Positions 5,495-6,719 of a stretch of DNA of 6,719 nt are shown piece after piece (position 1 is the stretch's first letter; the number at the start of each line of letters is the position of its first letter). The notes beneath the pieces were generated by a model. It was not told the origin of the DNA. It worked only from the letters and a program-made list of their open reading frames with translations, and searched no databases. The position numbers were made by a program, and so were the translations under genes. The DNA is from Bdellovibrionales bacterium (GTDB taxonomy: Bacteria; Bdellovibrionota; Bdellovibrionia; Bdellovibrionales; UBA1609), in NCBI GenBank assembly GCA_020435085.1, contig JAGRAB010000072.1, positions 1 to 6,719 of the forward strand. Reading direction: 5' to 3'.

Positions 5495-6535
5495 ATGAAA
5501 AATAAATACTCTTTTATCATTTTAGGCACAGGTATTTCAAGCCTTTCCATGGCCCATTGGCTCTCACAAAAATATCCCAACGACTCTATTTTATTAGCCG
5601 ATATTCATGAGAAATTTTACGGAGCCTCCTCAAAAAACGCCGGCTTTTTAACCGTTGGGTCTTTTCATTTTTTCAATAAGATGGCCCAAGAAAAAGGACT
5701 CTCCACAGCCACTGAGTTACTTCAATTTTGCCAAACGAATCATGATCTGCTTTTTAATGCAGGATTTCTTGATGATTCTGTGGAGTATAAAAAAGACGGC
5801 AGTTATACCGTGACAAGCTCTGCTCCAAATATGTCTCAAGAGTTTTTCAAAAAAATACCTGCTCCCATTGCCATTAAAGGCCATGAGTTTTGCCATCACT
5901 ACGCTTTAGACGGCTCTTGTCATCCGCAGAAACTCCTCAATAAAATTTTTAAGTCTCTTTCGGTGGATCTTGTTGAAAATGCAAAAATCTCTTTTGATTT
6001 AAAAAATTTAACGATAAATGACCAGACACTTGCTTACGATAAACTCTTTGTCACAACCAACGCATGGTTAAATCAAATTCTTCCAACGCCTCTCGTCTCT
6101 CCTCAGAGAGCACAAATTTTAAAAACTAAACCCACACGTGACTTTATATTAAAAGGAAATTTTTATTTTTCTGACCATCTCATTTACTTGAGACAAAATA
6201 AGGCTGGTCAAATTATTGTTGGCGGACTTCGAACTCTGGATGCCGAAACCGAAGCCACCGATCAGCTGGGCACAAATACTAAAATTCAAAACGCACTTCT
6301 ACAATTTGTAAAAGATCGTCTCTCAAAAAATCTTGAACTGGCAGAGGCTTGGAGTGGAATCATGGGTTTTACTGAAAATCACCTCCCTTGTGCCGGACAA
6401 TACCAAGAGAGTTCAACATATTTTATGGGCGGCTTTTCTGGTCATGGCATGGGTATGGCCTTTCACCTTGCCAAACGCTTAGTGGACTCTCTCGAAAACC
6501 CCAACGCGCTTCCAAAACTTTTTACCCTCAGCTAA
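5495..6535 (+). CDS. FAD-dependent oxidoreductase of the DAO (amino-acid/amine oxidase) family
   Basis: 346 residues, similar in length to glycine oxidase (ThiO) and other DAO enzymes. The N-terminal dinucleotide-binding unit is FIILGTGISSLSMAHWL with Gly11 and Gly13, and the acidic residue of the second strand is in LLADIHE (Asp36). The third glycine of the usual GxGxxG is Ser here. ASSKNAGFL (44-52) is the flavin-contact segment, FVTTNAWLNQILP (185-197) matches the family's VxATGAWS region, YLRQNKAGQIIVGGLR (231-246) lies in the substrate domain, and GIMGFTENHLPCAG plus GGFSGHGMGMAF (312-323) close the FAD site. The substrate is likely an amine or amino acid, but which one is unknown; no thiamine genes are nearby to support ThiO. 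No transmembrane segment or signal peptide is clear. It begins 2 nt after the GNAT stop with only a weak AGG upstream, so translation probably depends on the upstream gene. Confidence 0.88.
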   Translation: MKNKYSFIILGTGISSLSMAHWLSQKYPNDSILLADIHEKFYGASSKNAGFLTVGSFHFFNKMAQEKGLSTATELLQFCQTNHDLLFNAGFLDDSVEYKKDGSYTVTSSAPNMSQEFFKKIPAPIAIKGHEFCHHYALDGSCHPQKLLNKIFKSLSVDLVENAKISFDLKNLTINDQTLAYDKLFVTTNAWLNQILPTPLVSPQRAQILKTKPTRDFILKGNFYFSDHLIYLRQNKAGQIIVGGLRTLDAETEATDQLGTNTKIQNALLQFVKDRLSKNLELAEAWSGIMGFTENHLPCAGQYQESSTYFMGGFSGHGMGMAFHLAKRLVDSLENPNALPKLFTLS

Positions 6536-6644
6536 TTTTTATAAAGGGCTTAATATATACAGCAGCATCTCGTTGGCTGAAAATAATTCGGATATGGTTT
6601 CTATTTGATACTTTTCAACATTTTTAAAAATAAATATTGACGTC

Positions 6645-6683
6645 ATTTTCGACTCACGAAAATCAATTCTGTCGAGTGAAAAT
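6645..6683. repeat. Two overlapping inverted repeats sharing one arm
   Basis: ATTTTCG (6645-6651) and CGAAAAT (6657-6663) form a perfect 7-bp inverted repeat with a 5-nt loop. The same left arm, extended to ATTTTC-g-ACTC (6645-6655), can instead pair with GAGTGAAAAT (6674-6683) as a 10-bp stem with one bulged G. The two structures exclude each other. This may be chance in AT-rich DNA or part of an RNA switch. Confidence 0.35.
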
Positions 6684-6699
6684 AACCAGATGGTTTTTT
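6680..6699 (+). terminator. Weak terminator-like hairpin
   Basis: AACC (6684-6687), loop AGAT, GGTT (6692-6695), with the T run continuing to 6699. Outer A-T pairs could lengthen the stem across one mismatch, making it nearly symmetrical and possibly active in both directions. The GC core is only two pairs, and the hairpin lies about 145 nt beyond the oxidase stop, so it is a weak candidate for the end of the GNAT-oxidase transcript. Confidence 0.25.
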
Positions 6700-6719
6700 A
6701 AAATCAAAATTTGTTTTTT

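Larger units (their letters stand above)
6536..6719. other. Gene-free right end of the window
   Basis: These 184 nt after the oxidase stop are strongly AT-rich and hold no open frame that I believe. A short open frame running from inside the oxidase to 6627 has no ribosome site and no recognisable motif. The only structure is the group of inverted repeats at 6645-6699 described separately. There is no tRNA and no clear terminator immediately after the oxidase gene. Confidence 0.6.

Noticed and set aside
5127..5899. Minus-strand frames opposite the GNAT and oxidase genes (5127-5324, 5717-5899)
   Set aside because: Short, motif-free and antisense to well-supported genes.
6388..6627. 79-codon plus-strand open frame overlapping the oxidase end
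   Set aside because: More than half lies in another frame of the well-supported oxidase; the remainder is AT-rich, with no ribosome site or recognisable motif.
6638..6645. TGACGTCA palindrome and overlapping TTGACG as an operator or -35 box
   Set aside because: No -10 box lies at a suitable distance, and an isolated 8-base palindrome is expected by chance.
1..6719. Mobile element, CRISPR array, tRNA/rRNA, phage or defence genes
   Set aside because: No transposase or integrase motif, no regularly spaced repeats, no cloverleaf or rRNA-like stretch, and every large open frame is explained by a housekeeping, catabolic or signalling family.

Overview
This AT-rich window (about 40% GC, estimated from a few sampled lines) carries seven protein genes in two divergent groups that face away from an intergenic region at about 4772-4919. 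The mix of an aerobic tyrosine-degradation pair, a STAS/ATPase signalling pair of a type I associate with delta-proteobacteria, Myxococcota and Bdellovibrionota, and a GNAT protein with a C-terminal cysteine cluster suggests an AT-rich Gram-negative bacterium, possibly of the Bdellovibrionota/Bacteriovoracales. This is an inference from memory of protein families; there is no rRNA or other taxonomic marker here.

Minus strand, read from 4771 down to 9: 4-hydroxyphenylpyruvate dioxygenase, homogentisate 1,2-dioxygenase (14-15 nt gap), RibD (short overlap, probable TTG start), then after about 100 nt a histidine-kinase-fold ATPase and a STAS-domain protein that overlap by ATGA. The first two enzymes perform consecutive steps of tyrosine/phenylalanine degradation (4-hydroxyphenylpyruvate to homogentisate to 4-maleylacetoacetate). 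RibD is a riboflavin-biosynthesis enzyme that appears without other rib genes. The ATPase and STAS genes look like two parts of a partner-switching type regulator; no phosphatase, sigma factor or target is visible in the window. A further gene may begin at the left edge (start codon at 1-3).

Plus strand, read from 4920 to 6535: a GNAT acetyltransferase-like protein with four clustered cysteines at its C-terminus, followed 2 nt later by a DAO-family FAD-dependent amine/amino-acid oxidase. The GNAT gene has no ribosome binding site but has an extended -10 promoter placed so that transcription would begin at about the ATG, which suggests a leaderless message. The last 184 nt hold no convincing gene, only nested inverted repeats and a weak terminator-like hairpin.

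The most interesting points are the STAS protein whose zinc-ribbon-like tail seems to have lost all four cysteines, its pairing with an unusual ATPase behind a tyrosine-catabolic operon, the probable leaderless GNAT-oxidase operon, and the cysteine tail of the GNAT protein. I see no mobile element, CRISPR array, tRNA or rRNA.
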